64,000 bases of DNA from PALSA-612 sp963742925 (GTDB taxonomy: Bacteria > Actinomycetota > Thermoleophilia > Gaiellales > Gaiellaceae): positions 62,001 through 126,000 of the forward strand of contig CAVUNV010000008.1 in the NCBI GenBank assembly GCA_963742925.1, given 5' to 3'. Positions 1 through 7,944 of the stretch are shown piece after piece. The notes beneath the pieces were generated by a model, which saw only the letters and a program-made list of their open reading frames with translations, made no database searches and had not been told where the DNA came from. The translations under genes and the position numbers were made by a program. Numbering within the stretch: the stretch's first letter is position 1; each line of letters opens with the position of its first letter.

Positions 1-1045
1 TCTTGAAGCGCGGATGGAGGCGCCGGAAGATCTCCGGGATCTGCCGGTACGTCGCCATCGAGTAGGTGACGCGCGACGCCCCGATGACGCCGGCGTTCGT
101 CGCGATGAACAGGATCGTCGCGGCCAGGATGCCGACGTAGATCTGCAGGGCGCGCAGCGAGGTGCCGTGGAGGCCGAGGTTGTCGACGATGCCGAGCACC
201 GGGTCGTTCGCGTGGCCCCCCTGCTCCGGCGGACGCGCGAGCTCGGTCGACCATCGCCCGTGGTACCGCACCACGGGCATCGCCGAGAGCGCGACGAGCG
301 GCAGCGTGAAGTAGATGGCGAACACGGCGCCGGCGACGAGCTTGTAGGCGCTCGGCACGCTGCGCGTGGGATCCCTGGCCTCCTCGGCGAGGTTGGAGAC
401 GGTCTCCACCCCCGTGTAGGCGAGCATCGCCACCGGTATCGCAATCGCGAGCCGTGCCCACGTCGGCGCCACCCCCCAGTGGACGTTCGCCGTGAGCACA
501 TGCGGATTGAGGACGAGGACGAAGCCGAGGATGACGAGGAAGATCTGCGTCGCGAAGTCGACGACCGCGAGGACGACGCTGACCCTCGTCGCCTCCTGCA
601 CGCCGATCGTGTTGAGGGCGACGAGCACGACGATCACGATCACCCCGCCGACGATGTCCCACGGGTTGCTGTCCAGCGGCTTCCAGAAGATCGACAGGTA
701 GTGCGGGACGAAGAACGCCGACGTCGCGACGGTGACGATGTAGACGAGCATCTGCGCCCAGGCCGCGCCGAAGGAGACGAGCTCGTTGTAGGCGTGGCGG
801 GCGAAGCTGGAGGAGCCTCCCGCCTCGGGGTAGCGGACGGTTCCCTCGGCGTAGGTGGCAGCCGTGGCCGCGAAGATGACACCGGCCACGACGAAGACGA
901 CCGGCGTCAGCCCGAGCGCGTAGACCGCGGTCAGCCCGAGCGCGTAGTAGATCGAGGAGCCGACGTTGCCGTACGCGGTCGCGAACAGCGCCGGCGTGCC
1001 GAGCACGCGCTCGAGGTTCTGCTCCCTCCTGCGCCTGCGAGGCAT
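1..1045 (-). CDS. APC-family amino acid/polyamine permease, C-terminus cut by window edge
   Basis: Integral membrane transporter of the amino acid-polyamine-organocation superfamily; about 348 codons are visible and the frame stays open through base 1. After a short Arg-rich N-terminus (residues 3-7) the first helix carries YGNVGSSIYY (25-34), the glycine-rich unwound TM1 segment that binds substrate in APC carriers. Several hydrophobic helices follow, including a PEAGGSSSF loop near residue 80 and a second broken-helix region with the sequence YTGVETVSNLAEEARDP, a typical APC TM6 signature. The ATG at 1043-1045 is preceded by little purine-rich sequence. It lies downstream of hppA on the same strand, separated by about 140 bases of repeats. 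Substrate cannot be told; a cationic amino acid transporter is one guess. No sign of truncation except at the edge. Confidence 0.85.
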   Translation of the reverse strand, partial: MPRRRRREQNLERVLGTPALFATAYGNVGSSIYYALGLTAVYALGLTPVVFVVAGVIFAATAATYAEGTVRYPEAGGSSSFARHAYNELVSFGAAWAQMLVYIVTVATSAFFVPHYLSIFWKPLDSNPWDIVGGVIVIVVLVALNTIGVQEATRVSVVLAVVDFATQIFLVILGFVLVLNPHVLTANVHWGVAPTWARLAIAIPVAMLAYTGVETVSNLAEEARDPTRSVPSAYKLVAGAVFAIYFTLPLVALSAMPVVRYHGRWSTELARPPEQGGHANDPVLGIVDNLGLHGTSLRALQIYVGILAATILFIATNAGVIGASRVTYSMATYRQIPEIFRRLHPRFK

Positions 1046-1083
1046 GGGCGGACTCTAGACGGCCGCCCGGCCCGTTCCGCCGT

Positions 1084-1111
1084 GCAGTGCCTGACGCTGC
1101 TCAGGCACTGC
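1084..1111 (-). terminator. Hairpin downstream of hppA
   Basis: A perfect 11-bp inverted repeat (1084-1094 with 1101-1111, core GTGCCTGA/TCAGGCAC) with a 6-base loop lies 75 bases past the hppA stop and before the permease start. No clear U-tract follows, so termination is inferred only from position. Confidence 0.4.
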
Positions 1112-1116
1112 TACGG

Positions 1117-1180
1117 GGCAGGGTCAGAGCAGGTGCCGGACAGGTGCCAGAGCAGTGCCGGACAGGTGCCAGACCCTGCC
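1117..1180. repeat. Nested inverted and direct repeats, GGTGCC type
   Basis: GGCAGGGTC (1117-1125) and GACCCTGCC (1172-1180) form the outer arms. Between them are two near-identical direct copies of about 22 bases (1129-1151 and 1152-1173), each built from TGCCGGACAGGTGCCAGA. The block fills the gap between hppA and the permease. Function unknown; see findings. Confidence 0.6.
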
Positions 1181-1185
1181 GCGGA

Positions 1186-3246
1186 CTAGACGTGGATCGA
1201 GACGATGATCGGGATGATCAGGATGGCGACGATGTTGGCGATCTTGATCATCGGGTTGATCGCCGGGCCGGCCGTGTCCTTGTACGGATCGCCCACGGTG
1301 TCGCCGGTCACGGCGGCGGCGTGCGCCTCCGAGCCCTTGCCGCCGTAGAGGCCGTCCTCGATCAGCTTCTTGGCGTTGTCCCAGGCACCGCCGCCGGAGG
1401 TCATGGCGATGGCGAGGAAGATCCCGGTCACGATCGTCCCGATCAGGAGCCCGCCGAGCGCCTTCTCGTTGATGATCCCGACGACGATCGGGATCAGAAT
1501 CGGGATCGCGGCGGGCAGCATCATCCCCTTGATCGCCGAGCCGGTGACGATCCCGACGGCCCGCGAGTAGTCCGGGCGTGACGTCCCCTCCATGATCCCC
1601 GGGTCCTCCGCGAACTGGCGACGCACCTCGACGACGACCTCGCCGCCCACTCGCCCGACGGCGATCATCGCGAGCGACGCGAACAGGAACGGCATCAGCC
1701 CGCCGATGAACAGGCCGCTGATCACCCAGGGGTCGGAGAGGCTGAACGCGGCGTGCAGGCCCTTCGCGTTGAGACGGGTCGTGTACTCATGGAAGAGGAT
1801 CAGCGCCGCCAGGCCGGCCGAGCCGATCGCATAGCCCTTCGTGACCGCCTTCGTCGTGTTGCCGACCGCATCGAGCGGGTCGGTGACGTTGCGCACCGAC
1901 TCGGGCAGGTCGGCCATCTCGGCGATCCCGCCGGCGTTGTCGGTGACCGGCCCGTACGCGTCCAGGGCGACGATCAGCCCGGTCATGGAGAGCTGCGCCA
2001 TGACGGCGATACCGACGCCGTAGAGGCTCTGCCCGGCGGCGTAGTACGAGCCCATGATGCCGACCACGATCAGCACGACGGGGAGCGCGGTCGCCTGCAT
2101 CCCGTACGCGAGGCCGGCGATGATGTTGGTGGCGTGGCCGGTCTGCGAGGCCTCCGCGATCCGCTTGACCGGCGACCAGCGGCTGCCCGTGTAGTACTCG
2201 GTGATCGCAACCAGCCCGAAGGTGACGCCGAGCCCGATCAGCGCCGAGCAGTACAGGTTCCCGAAGCTGAACTTCGCGGTGTCGAAGGCCATCGTGACGG
2301 GGATGAAGAGCAGCGCGGAGAGCCCGGTGGCGACGAGGACGGCCTTGTAGAGCGCGTTGATCACGGCGTTCGGGCCGCCGCCGAGACGTGCGAAGAAGGT
2401 GCCGGCCACCGAGGCGAGAATGGAGACGCCGCCGAGTGCGAGCGGGTAGAGGTAGAGCCTCTGGCTCGGCACGGCGAACTCGGGGTTCGTCCCGAGCAGC
2501 ATCACGGCGACCGCCGTGACGGCGTAGGTCTCGAACAGGTCTGCCGCCATCCCGGCGCAGTCGCCGACGTTGTCGCCGACGTTGTCCGCGATCACAGCGG
2601 GGTTGCGCGGGTCGTCCTCGGGGATGCCTGCCTCGATCTTCCCGACCAGATCGGCTCCGACGTCGGCCGCCTTCGTGTAGATGCCGCCGCCCAGTCGCGC
2701 GAAGACCGAGATCAGCGAGCCACCGAAGGCGAGGCCGATCAGGTCCTTGACGGCGTCCGCGGGCTTGAGGTGGCACCATTCGGTGAGCACCCCGTAGTAG
2801 CCGGCGACGCCGAACAGGGCGAGGCCGACGACGAGGAGCCCGGTGACCGAGCCGGCCTTGAAGGCGACGTTGAGCGCGGGCCCGAGGCCGCCGCGCGCCG
2901 CCTCGGCGGTGCGCGCGTTCGAGCGGACGGCGACGTTCATGCCGATGAAGCCGGCGGCGCCCGAGAGCACGGCGCCGATCAGGAATCCGACCGCCGTCCC
3001 CCAGCCGAGCTCGTTGTAGGCGCCGATCAGGACGAAGGGGAGGATCGCGACGAGGGCGATCGTCGTGTACTGCTTCTTCAGGTAGGCGGCTGCGCCCTCC
3101 TGGACGGCGCGCGAGATCTCCTGCATGCGCTCGTTCCCGGGCGACAGCTTGAGCAGCCAGAACGTCAGATAGACGCCGTATGCGATCGCCACGCCCGAGC
3201 AGACGAGCGCGATCAGAACCGCGTGATCGTTGATCCAGTCCGTCAT
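1186..3246 (-). CDS. hppA: K+-independent H+-translocating membrane pyrophosphatase
   Basis: Membrane-bound pyrophosphatase, 686 aa, the usual family length, with about 16 hydrophobic helices. It hydrolyses PPi and pumps protons out of the cytoplasm. The catalytic DVGADLVGKIE (195-205, the D-x7-K-x-E motif) and DNVGDNVGD (221-229) bind Mg-PPi, and the C-terminal loop GDTVGDPYKDT is present. The potassium-selectivity segment reads GNTTKAVTKG (462-471): Lys466 and Thr469 replace the Ala and Gly of K+-dependent enzymes, which marks the K+-independent H+-pumping class. The gene appears monocistronic; the 5' side faces a divergent cupin gene across 158 bases. The ATG at 3246 gives the standard N-terminus. 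Confidence 0.96.
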   Translation of the reverse strand: MTDWINDHAVLIALVCSGVAIAYGVYLTFWLLKLSPGNERMQEISRAVQEGAAAYLKKQYTTIALVAILPFVLIGAYNELGWGTAVGFLIGAVLSGAAGFIGMNVAVRSNARTAEAARGGLGPALNVAFKAGSVTGLLVVGLALFGVAGYYGVLTEWCHLKPADAVKDLIGLAFGGSLISVFARLGGGIYTKAADVGADLVGKIEAGIPEDDPRNPAVIADNVGDNVGDCAGMAADLFETYAVTAVAVMLLGTNPEFAVPSQRLYLYPLALGGVSILASVAGTFFARLGGGPNAVINALYKAVLVATGLSALLFIPVTMAFDTAKFSFGNLYCSALIGLGVTFGLVAITEYYTGSRWSPVKRIAEASQTGHATNIIAGLAYGMQATALPVVLIVVGIMGSYYAAGQSLYGVGIAVMAQLSMTGLIVALDAYGPVTDNAGGIAEMADLPESVRNVTDPLDAVGNTTKAVTKGYAIGSAGLAALILFHEYTTRLNAKGLHAAFSLSDPWVISGLFIGGLMPFLFASLAMIAVGRVGGEVVVEVRRQFAEDPGIMEGTSRPDYSRAVGIVTGSAIKGMMLPAAIPILIPIVVGIINEKALGGLLIGTIVTGIFLAIAMTSGGGAWDNAKKLIEDGLYGGKGSEAHAAAVTGDTVGDPYKDTAGPAINPMIKIANIVAILIIPIIVSIHV

Positions 3247-3328
3247 CGTCCCTCCGCACCCCGCACAAAGTCAGCGCCGAGACCCCTCGGCGCGCGGGAA
3301 AACGTATCACGAAGTCGGACCGAGAACA

Positions 3329-3353
3329 CGGGGGAAACAGCCGGTTTCCCCCG
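3329..3353. repeat. GGGGGAAAC-family hairpin, copy 1
   Basis: Perfect 10-bp inverted repeat CGGGGGAAAC (3329-3338) / GTTTCCCCCG (3344-3353), 5-base loop, in the divergent gap between hppA and the cupin gene. Related elements occur at 7460, 7910 and 25484. Being upstream of both neighbours, it is not an obvious terminator. Confidence 0.6.
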
Positions 3354-3404
3354 CCGGAGCCGGGAGCCGACTCCACGTACATGTTTAGTGCGAGAATCGC
3401 AGCC

Positions 3405-3797
3405 ATGAGCGACTACACGATCGTCAACATCCGCGAGAGCGAGGACTTCGCGCCGAAGTTCGGGATGCCGTCTGGGCTCAACGCCCATTTCCCGAAGAAG
3501 GAGCTCGGCTGCAAGATCGGCGCCGTCGGCCTCGAGCGGCTCGCGCCCGGGTTCCGGACACCGTTCGGACACAAGCACAAGGAGCAGGAGGAGCTCTATG
3601 TGATCGTCGCGGGCGGCGGCAGGGTGAAGCTCGACGACGAGATCCTCGACGTGCGCCAGTGGGACGTGATCCGCGTCGCGCCCGGGACGATGCGCAACTT
3701 CGAGGCGGGGCCTGACGGGCTCGAGGTGCTCGCCTTCGGCGCGCCGATCGCCGAGGAGAGCGACGGCGAGATCGTGCCGGGCTGGTGGAGCGACTAG
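3405..3797 (+). CDS. Cupin-domain protein
   Basis: Small single-domain cupin, 130 aa from the ATG at 3405. The first cupin motif is FGHKHKEQEELYVIVAGGG, giving His, His and Glu metal ligands; the second half contains IRVAPGTMRNFEAGPDG, where the last usual His is replaced by Asn. An in-frame ATG at 3381 is possible, but the next one begins the conserved sequence and lies just after a GAGAAT box, suggesting a near-leaderless start. The gene ends tail-to-tail with the next gene, with a 4-base overlap of stops. Function (sugar isomerase, dioxygenase or binding protein) cannot be assigned. Confidence 0.85.
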   Translation: MSDYTIVNIRESEDFAPKFGMPSGLNAHFPKKELGCKIGAVGLERLAPGFRTPFGHKHKEQEELYVIVAGGGRVKLDDEILDVRQWDVIRVAPGTMRNFEAGPDGLEVLAFGAPIAEESDGEIVPGWWSD

Positions 3798-4123
3798 CCC
3801 GCCTCGGGCTCGGACTTCCGCTCCGGCTCTGACTCGGCCGGCTCGGCGGGCTTCGACACCTTCTCCGCGTAGGCGAGCTGGAGATTCGCCGTCGCCTGGC
3901 GCAGGTCACGGAGCGCCTCGACGGATGCCGCACCCTCGAGCACCGGCGTGAGCGCCCGCAGCGCCTCGATCGCCAGGCGCGCCTGGTCGGTCTCGCCCTC
4001 ACCGAGCTTCGCGTAGCCGAGCTGGACGAGCGAGGCGAGCGTGCCGAGCAGCAGGTCGGAGACCTTCAGCTGCCTGACGAGCTCCTCGGGGGTGAGCTCC
4101 TCCGGCCCGCGCTCGTCAGCCAA
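3794..4123 (-). CDS. DUF1844-like helical protein
   Basis: A 109-aa soluble protein read from a TTG start. The core (LLLGTLASLVQLGYAKLG, then DQARLAIEALRALTPVLEG) resembles the DUF1844 family, helical proteins of unknown function found beside housekeeping genes. The C-terminus is a charged Glu/Pro/Lys tail. TTG at 4123 is chosen because it overlaps the stop of the upstream ligase gene by eight bases (TTGGCTGA), implying translational coupling; the longer frame upstream is a shadow of that gene. No enzyme motif is visible. Confidence 0.65.
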   Translation of the reverse strand: MADERGPEELTPEELVRQLKVSDLLLGTLASLVQLGYAKLGEGETDQARLAIEALRALTPVLEGAASVEALRDLRQATANLQLAYAEKVSKPAEPAESEPERKSEPEAG

Positions 4124-5306
4124 CGCTCTCCGCTGTGCCGAACTGCTGGGCCGTGCCGATCTGCTCGGCCGTGCCGATCTGCTCCGCGTAGATCTCTTCC
4201 ATCGTCGCACCCTCGGCATGGCGGGCGATCTGGCGCTCGGCGGCGTTGACGGCCGGAACGGCGAGGTAGGACGCCGCACCGAGCTCCTCGGCGACCGGCA
4301 TCACCCACTCGATCAGCTCCTCGAGGGCCGCACGCGCCGGACGCACGGTCAGCGTCTGGAGGTCGATCAGATCCCCCGAGAGCCCGTAGCGGATCGCTCG
4401 CCAGAAGTTCTCCTCGATCATCCGGTGCGGCGGCAGCGCGACCGGCTCTCCCTCGTCGTACGCCCGCGCGATCCGCGCCGCCAGCGAGTAGCAGAGCGCC
4501 GCCAGCGCCTGGGCCTCCGCAGGCTCCGGCTGCGCGTCGCAGATCCTGATCTCCACCGTGGGAAAGGCCAGGTGCGGCCGGACGCTCCACCAGAGCTGCG
4601 TGTGCTCGTCGATCGATCCCGTCTCGTACAGCACCCGGACATAGGCGTCGAACCCGTCCCAGCCCTCGTAGGCGTCGGGGACGCCGCAGCGCGGGAACAT
4701 GCGCGTGAAGATCTGCGAGCGGGCCGAGTGCAGGTACGTGTACACGCCCTCCACGAAGGGCGAGCTGGCCGACAGCGCGAGCAGCTCCGGCAGGTAGCTG
4801 CGCAACCCGTTGCAGACGGCCACCGCCCGGTCGGCGCCGCGGATCCCCACGTGGACGTGGAGCCCGAAGGTGTTGTTCCGCCAGACCACGTAGCGGAGCA
4901 GCTCGTCGTTCCGCCGGTAGTGAGGCGTGTCGATGATGCGCTGCTCCCGCCACGGGCTCCACGGGTGCGTCCCGACCGAGCCGACCACGATCCCGAGCGG
5001 CTCGGCGAGCGCCGTGAGCTGCCGCCTGCGCTCGACGATCCGTGCCGCGGCTTCCGCGAACCCGTCGCAGCGGCCGGTGCGGATCTCGACCTCGGAGGCG
5101 ATCAGCTCGCCGACCAGGTGCTCCTCCAGCTCGGTGCCGCGCGAGGCGGCCTGCAGCTCCTCGAAGCGGTTGACGAGGCCGAGCGTGACCGGATCGAGGA
5201 CGGCGAGCTCCTCCTCGACGGCGAGCGTGAAGTCGGTGCCGTCGTCGTAGGCCTCGCGCGCCCGCTCGAGCAGCTCCTGCCACGGAACCTTCTGCGCTTC
5301 ACCCAT
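4116..5306 (-). CDS. GCS2-family carboxylate-amine ligase (YbdK-like glutamate-cysteine ligase)
   Basis: 396 aa from the ATG at 5306, close to the usual 370-380 aa of the YbdK/GCS2 family, ATP-dependent ligases joining a carboxylate (often Glu) to an amine such as Cys. Signature elements: VEEELAVLD (30-38), SEVEI (71-75) with acidic Mg ligands, GTHPW (112-116) and HVHVGI (150-155). The gene sits 11 bases after the glycosyltransferase gene and overlaps the DUF1844-like gene, so the three form an operon. The last 20 residues are an unusual extension made of three six-residue units (EQIGTA type) from an 18-bp tandem repeat. The true acceptor amine is unknown; activity on Cys is weak in characterised homologues. 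Confidence 0.88.
   Translation of the reverse strand: MGEAQKVPWQELLERAREAYDDGTDFTLAVEEELAVLDPVTLGLVNRFEELQAASRGTELEEHLVGELIASEVEIRTGRCDGFAEAAARIVERRRQLTALAEPLGIVVGSVGTHPWSPWREQRIIDTPHYRRNDELLRYVVWRNNTFGLHVHVGIRGADRAVAVCNGLRSYLPELLALSASSPFVEGVYTYLHSARSQIFTRMFPRCGVPDAYEGWDGFDAYVRVLYETGSIDEHTQLWWSVRPHLAFPTVEIRICDAQPEPAEAQALAALCYSLAARIARAYDEGEPVALPPHRMIEENFWRAIRYGLSGDLIDLQTLTVRPARAALEELIEWVMPVAEELGAASYLAVPAVNAAERQIARHAEGATMEEIYAEQIGTAEQIGTAQQFGTAESVG
4133..4186. repeat. 18-bp tandem repeat, three copies
   Basis: Three units (4133-4150, 4151-4168, 4169-4186) with core GTGCCGATCTGCTC; units 2 and 3 differ by one base. They encode the C-terminal EQIGTA-type repeats of the carboxylate-amine ligase and end ten bases before the TTG start of the next gene. 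Confidence 0.85.
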
Positions 5307-5317
5307 TGAAGTAAAGG

Positions 5318-6565
5318 CTACGCCAAGAACGGCGCCAGGAGGCCGGCTGCGATGCTCTCCCAGCTCCAGCGCTCGATCGCGACGCGACGCGCCGCAGCGC
5401 CCAGCTCGGCCCGATCGGCGGGCGACAGGACGATCAGCTCGTGGAGCTTCTCCGCGAGCTCGATCGAATCGCCGCTCGTGAAGGCGGCGAGCGAACGGTG
5501 GCGCTCCGGATAGGCCTGCTCGAGACCGGTTGCAACCTCGGCCAGGCCGGAGTGTCGCGCGACGAGCGGCGGCACGCCGGCGGCCGCGGCCTCGGCCGCG
5601 ACCATCCCGAACGCCTCGGGGAAGATCGACGGGACGACGACCACGTCCGCGAGCGGCAGCAGGTTCACGAGATGCCGGTGCTCGAGCGGACCCGTGAACA
5701 GCGAGTGCCGCGGGGCCAGCTCCTCCAGCCGCTGCCGGTAGTCGCCGAACCCGACGATCACGGCCCGGGCGGCGATGCCGTGAAGCGCTTCGACCAGCAG
5801 GTGGACGCCCTTGTTGTAGAGGAGCTTCCCGAAGTAGAGGACGGTGGGAAGCTCGCCCTCGAAGAAGCGCTCGAGCCGGCGGGCGTTGCCCTCGTCGGGA
5901 AGACGCTCGTTGCGGTTGCCCGGGTTCGGCTGGTCCAGGCGGCACTCCGCGAGCAGGCCTGCCAGCGCTTCGGCGCGGTTCCGGGGCCTGAACTCCTCCA
6001 CGTCCACGCCCGGCGGAACCTCGTACACCCGCTCCACGTGCCCGACGACCTCTTCGAGCACGCCGCGGATGTGGGCCGAGCCGACGAAGATCGCGTCGGC
6101 CTGCGCGAGGGCTGCCTGCGCCTCGGCGACGAGCTCGTCGTTCCCGCGGATCGAGTACTCGAGCTCGGAGCCGTGTGCCTTCACGCCGAAGTGGGCGCCG
6201 GTCGCCGCCCCGACGGCGCCGCCCGGCAGGACGTGGTTCGCGAACACGAGGTCGGCCGGGAGGCGAGCCTCGAGCGCCCGTGCGTTCGCGTCCACGTAGC
6301 GGGCCCGCTGGATCGTGGTCAGGTCCTGCAGCCTGCGCGCCTCGAGCCCCTCGTAGCGGTCGAGCACGAACACCGGCAGCAGGTCGTCGGGCAGCTCGGG
6401 TCGCACGATCTCGGCTCCGCCGAGGTCGAAGCGCCCCGGGTGCGGCTCCTGGCAGAAGACCACGACGTCGTGCCCGGCCCGCTGCCACTCACGCGCCACC
6501 GACCGCGTGTAGATGTTCGACCCCGTGCCCTCGAGCAGATACCCGTGCCAGAGCAGGATGCGCAC
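5318..6565 (-). CDS. GT4-type glycosyltransferase (GT-B fold)
   Basis: 415 aa cytoplasmic glycosyltransferase of the GT1/GT4 type. N-terminal Rossmann half begins MRILLWHGYLLEGTGSN, with the glycine-rich acceptor loop; AHGSE (130-134) carries the family His. The linker PPGVDVEEFRP (184-194) is typical of GT4 enzymes. The nucleotide-sugar half has YFGKLLYNKG (244-253) and PEAFGMVAAE (316-325), the E-x7-E motif. It likely uses a UDP-, GDP- or ADP-sugar, but donor and acceptor are not determinable. First gene of a three-gene operon with the carboxylate-amine ligase and DUF1844-like protein, which hints at a small-molecule glycoconjugate, though that is inference. Confidence 0.88.
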   Translation of the reverse strand: MRILLWHGYLLEGTGSNIYTRSVAREWQRAGHDVVVFCQEPHPGRFDLGGAEIVRPELPDDLLPVFVLDRYEGLEARRLQDLTTIQRARYVDANARALEARLPADLVFANHVLPGGAVGAATGAHFGVKAHGSELEYSIRGNDELVAEAQAALAQADAIFVGSAHIRGVLEEVVGHVERVYEVPPGVDVEEFRPRNRAEALAGLLAECRLDQPNPGNRNERLPDEGNARRLERFFEGELPTVLYFGKLLYNKGVHLLVEALHGIAARAVIVGFGDYRQRLEELAPRHSLFTGPLEHRHLVNLLPLADVVVVPSIFPEAFGMVAAEAAAAGVPPLVARHSGLAEVATGLEQAYPERHRSLAAFTSGDSIELAEKLHELIVLSPADRAELGAAARRVAIERWSWESIAAGLLAPFLA

Positions 6566-6568
6566 TTA

Positions 6569-6615
6569 GCCGCCGAAAGTCCGGACGCTTCGCGCCCATG
6601 GTGACTTCCGGCGGC
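6569..6615 (-). terminator. Imperfect hairpin between rex and glycosyltransferase
   Basis: Arms GCCGCCGAAAGT (6569-6580) and ACTTCCGGCGGC (6604-6615) pair with one mismatch across a 23-base loop, 3' of rex. The loop is long and no U-run follows, so the call is tentative. Confidence 0.3.
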
Positions 6616-6679
6616 GAAAGCGGATCACCCTAGTTGCGATCTGAGCCGCGCCCGCCATGTCGGTCGCGGCGGTCGAGCA

Positions 6680-7306
6680 TCAAGCCAGATGGAAGTACAG
6701 GGCGTGCAGCAGCTCGACCGCGGGGTTCGACGTGTGCACCTGGACGTCGTGCGGCACGTCGAGCAGCGCTTCCGAGTAGTTGAAGATGATCCTGACACCG
6801 GAGTCGACGAGCTCGTCGGCGGCCTGCTGCGCGCTCGTTGCAGGCACCGCGATCACGCCGACGATGATGTTCTTTTCGTGCACGACGCCCTTGATCGACC
6901 CGGCGTCGAGCACCGACCCGGAGTTCGATCCGATCGGCCGTCCGATCATGTCGGGATCGCGGTCGAACACGGCCGCGATGTTGATGCCGTGCTCCGCGAA
7001 GATCGGCGAGCTGGCGATCGCCTGGCCGAGCCGGCCCGCGCCGACCAGCGCGATGTTGTGCTGGCCCTGCGTGCGCAGGATCTTGCGGATCTCGCCGAGC
7101 AGGCTCTCGACGCTGTAGCCGACGCCGCGCTTTCCGAACTTGCCGAATCCGGACAGGTCGCGACGGATCTGTGTCGCGTTGATGTTGGTGTAGTCGGAGA
7201 TCTCCTGCGAGGAGATCCGCTCCTTGCCCATCTTCTTCGACTGCGTCAGCACCTGCAGGTACCGACTCAGCCTCGACGCGACTCCTACAGTCAAGCGATC
7301 CGCCAC
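6680..7306 (-). CDS. rex: Redox-sensing transcriptional repressor Rex
   Basis: 208 aa, typical Rex length. Residues about 8-78 form the winged-helix DNA-binding domain (ISSQEISDYTN, then ATQIRRDLSGFGKFG, the recognition helix), and GAGRLG (89-94) opens the NAD(H)-binding Rossmann domain; the C-terminal swapped helix ends in LHALYFHL. Rex senses the NADH/NAD+ ratio and represses respiratory and fermentative genes. Two GTG codons compete for the start: AAGGAG at 7312-7317 lies 2 bases from the first (7309) but 5 bases from the second (7306), so the second is preferred. No convincing Rex operator is seen in the 5' region. It appears to be transcribed alone. Confidence 0.95.
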   Translation of the reverse strand: MADRLTVGVASRLSRYLQVLTQSKKMGKERISSQEISDYTNINATQIRRDLSGFGKFGKRGVGYSVESLLGEIRKILRTQGQHNIALVGAGRLGQAIASSPIFAEHGINIAAVFDRDPDMIGRPIGSNSGSVLDAGSIKGVVHEKNIIVGVIAVPATSAQQAADELVDSGVRIIFNYSEALLDVPHDVQVHTSNPAVELLHALYFHLA

Positions 7307-7459
7307 CACAGCTCCTTGTGTCGATGTTTGTAACAGACGGTTCCCATTCTGCCAGCAGCAGGCACCGGCCTGTCGAGGCTACCGATCGCACGGATCGTGG
7401 CGGACCTTGTAGCGAGGTCAGGCCCGCGCCAGACGCCGCCTGAGCCCCGCCTCGTCAAT

Positions 7460-7486
7460 CATGGGGAAACCCATGGTTCCCCCATG
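7460..7486. repeat. GGGGGAAAC-family hairpin, copy 2
   Basis: CATGGGGAAACC (7460-7471) and GGTTCCCCCATG (7475-7486) pair with one mismatch around a 3-base loop. On the plus strand it is followed by a pyrimidine run (CCCCCTCCTTC), so its polarity is opposite to the two flanking minus-strand genes. It sits in the 258-base gap between the rex start and the glutaredoxin-like stop, which holds no other feature I can support. Confidence 0.6.
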
Positions 7487-7567
7487 AGGCCCCCTCCTTC
7501 GCCGCGGCGTCGCGGACTGCCACGGGCAGAGACGGGCAAAGCCCGCCCCTGCCGCCGTGGCACCTGG

Positions 7568-7822
7568 TCACGACCGGCTTCTCGAGAGACGGCGCCTGAA
7601 CCCGGCCTCGTCGACGTAGTACACGAAGGCACGCTCACCGTCGATCTCCACAACCGGTAGCCACTCGCGATAGCGGGCCTCGAGCGCGGCGTCGCCGGAG
7701 ATGTCGACCTCCACCAGTTCGAAGCCGACCTCGTCACGCACGCGCCCGAGCACCTCGCGTGCACGGTCACACAGGTGACACCCCTGGGCGTGGTAGAGCG
7801 TCACGATCGGCATTTCCATCAC
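7568..7822 (-). CDS. Glutaredoxin-like (DUF836-type) thiol protein
   Basis: 84-aa single thioredoxin-fold protein. YHAQGCHLCDRAREVL places a CHLC redox motif at the start of helix 1, followed by VDISGD, then EWLPVVEIDGERAF with the cis-Pro loop (LPVV). This matches the short glutaredoxin / DUF836 family, cytoplasmic thiol-disulfide proteins. Start is uncertain: GTG 7822, ATG 7819 and ATG 7813 lie within four codons and none has a clear Shine-Dalgarno; the shortest gives the usual MPIVTLY N-terminus. It lies between glutamate dehydrogenase and rex on the same strand; a redox link to Rex is only suggested by proximity. Confidence 0.85.
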   Translation of the reverse strand: MMEMPIVTLYHAQGCHLCDRAREVLGRVRDEVGFELVEVDISGDAALEARYREWLPVVEIDGERAFVYYVDEAGFRRRLSRSRS

Positions 7823-7909
7823 GGGAGAAGACGCCAGTCGCCGCGAAGCCCGGGCTTGGCCCGGGTGTAGCTCGGCCCGAGCTTCACGCGACCACGAAGG
7901 GAAGGGGGT

Positions 7910-7940
7910 TCATGGGGGAAACCGGCCGTTTCCCCCATGA
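7910..7940 (-). terminator. GGGGGAAAC-family hairpin, copy 3, terminator of glutamate dehydrogenase gene
   Basis: Perfect 13-bp inverted repeat (7910-7922 with 7928-7940) around CGGCC, 4 bases past the dehydrogenase stop. On the minus strand it is followed by AACCCCCTTCCCTT, a pyrimidine tract, which fits an intrinsic terminator. The tract is shared with the copy at 25484. Confidence 0.65.
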
Positions 7941-7944
7941 GCTC

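Noticed and set aside
1117..1180. CRISPR array
   Set aside because: Only two direct copies, no regular spacers and no cas genes.
1753..3408. Long plus-strand frame across hppA
   Set aside because: Its Arg/Asp-rich composition is the antisense of hppA, whose membrane-pyrophosphatase motifs are unmistakable.
7313..7340. Possible Rex operator upstream of rex
   Set aside because: TTGTGTCGATGTTTGTAAC lacks the inverted TTGTGA/TCACAA arms of known Rex sites.
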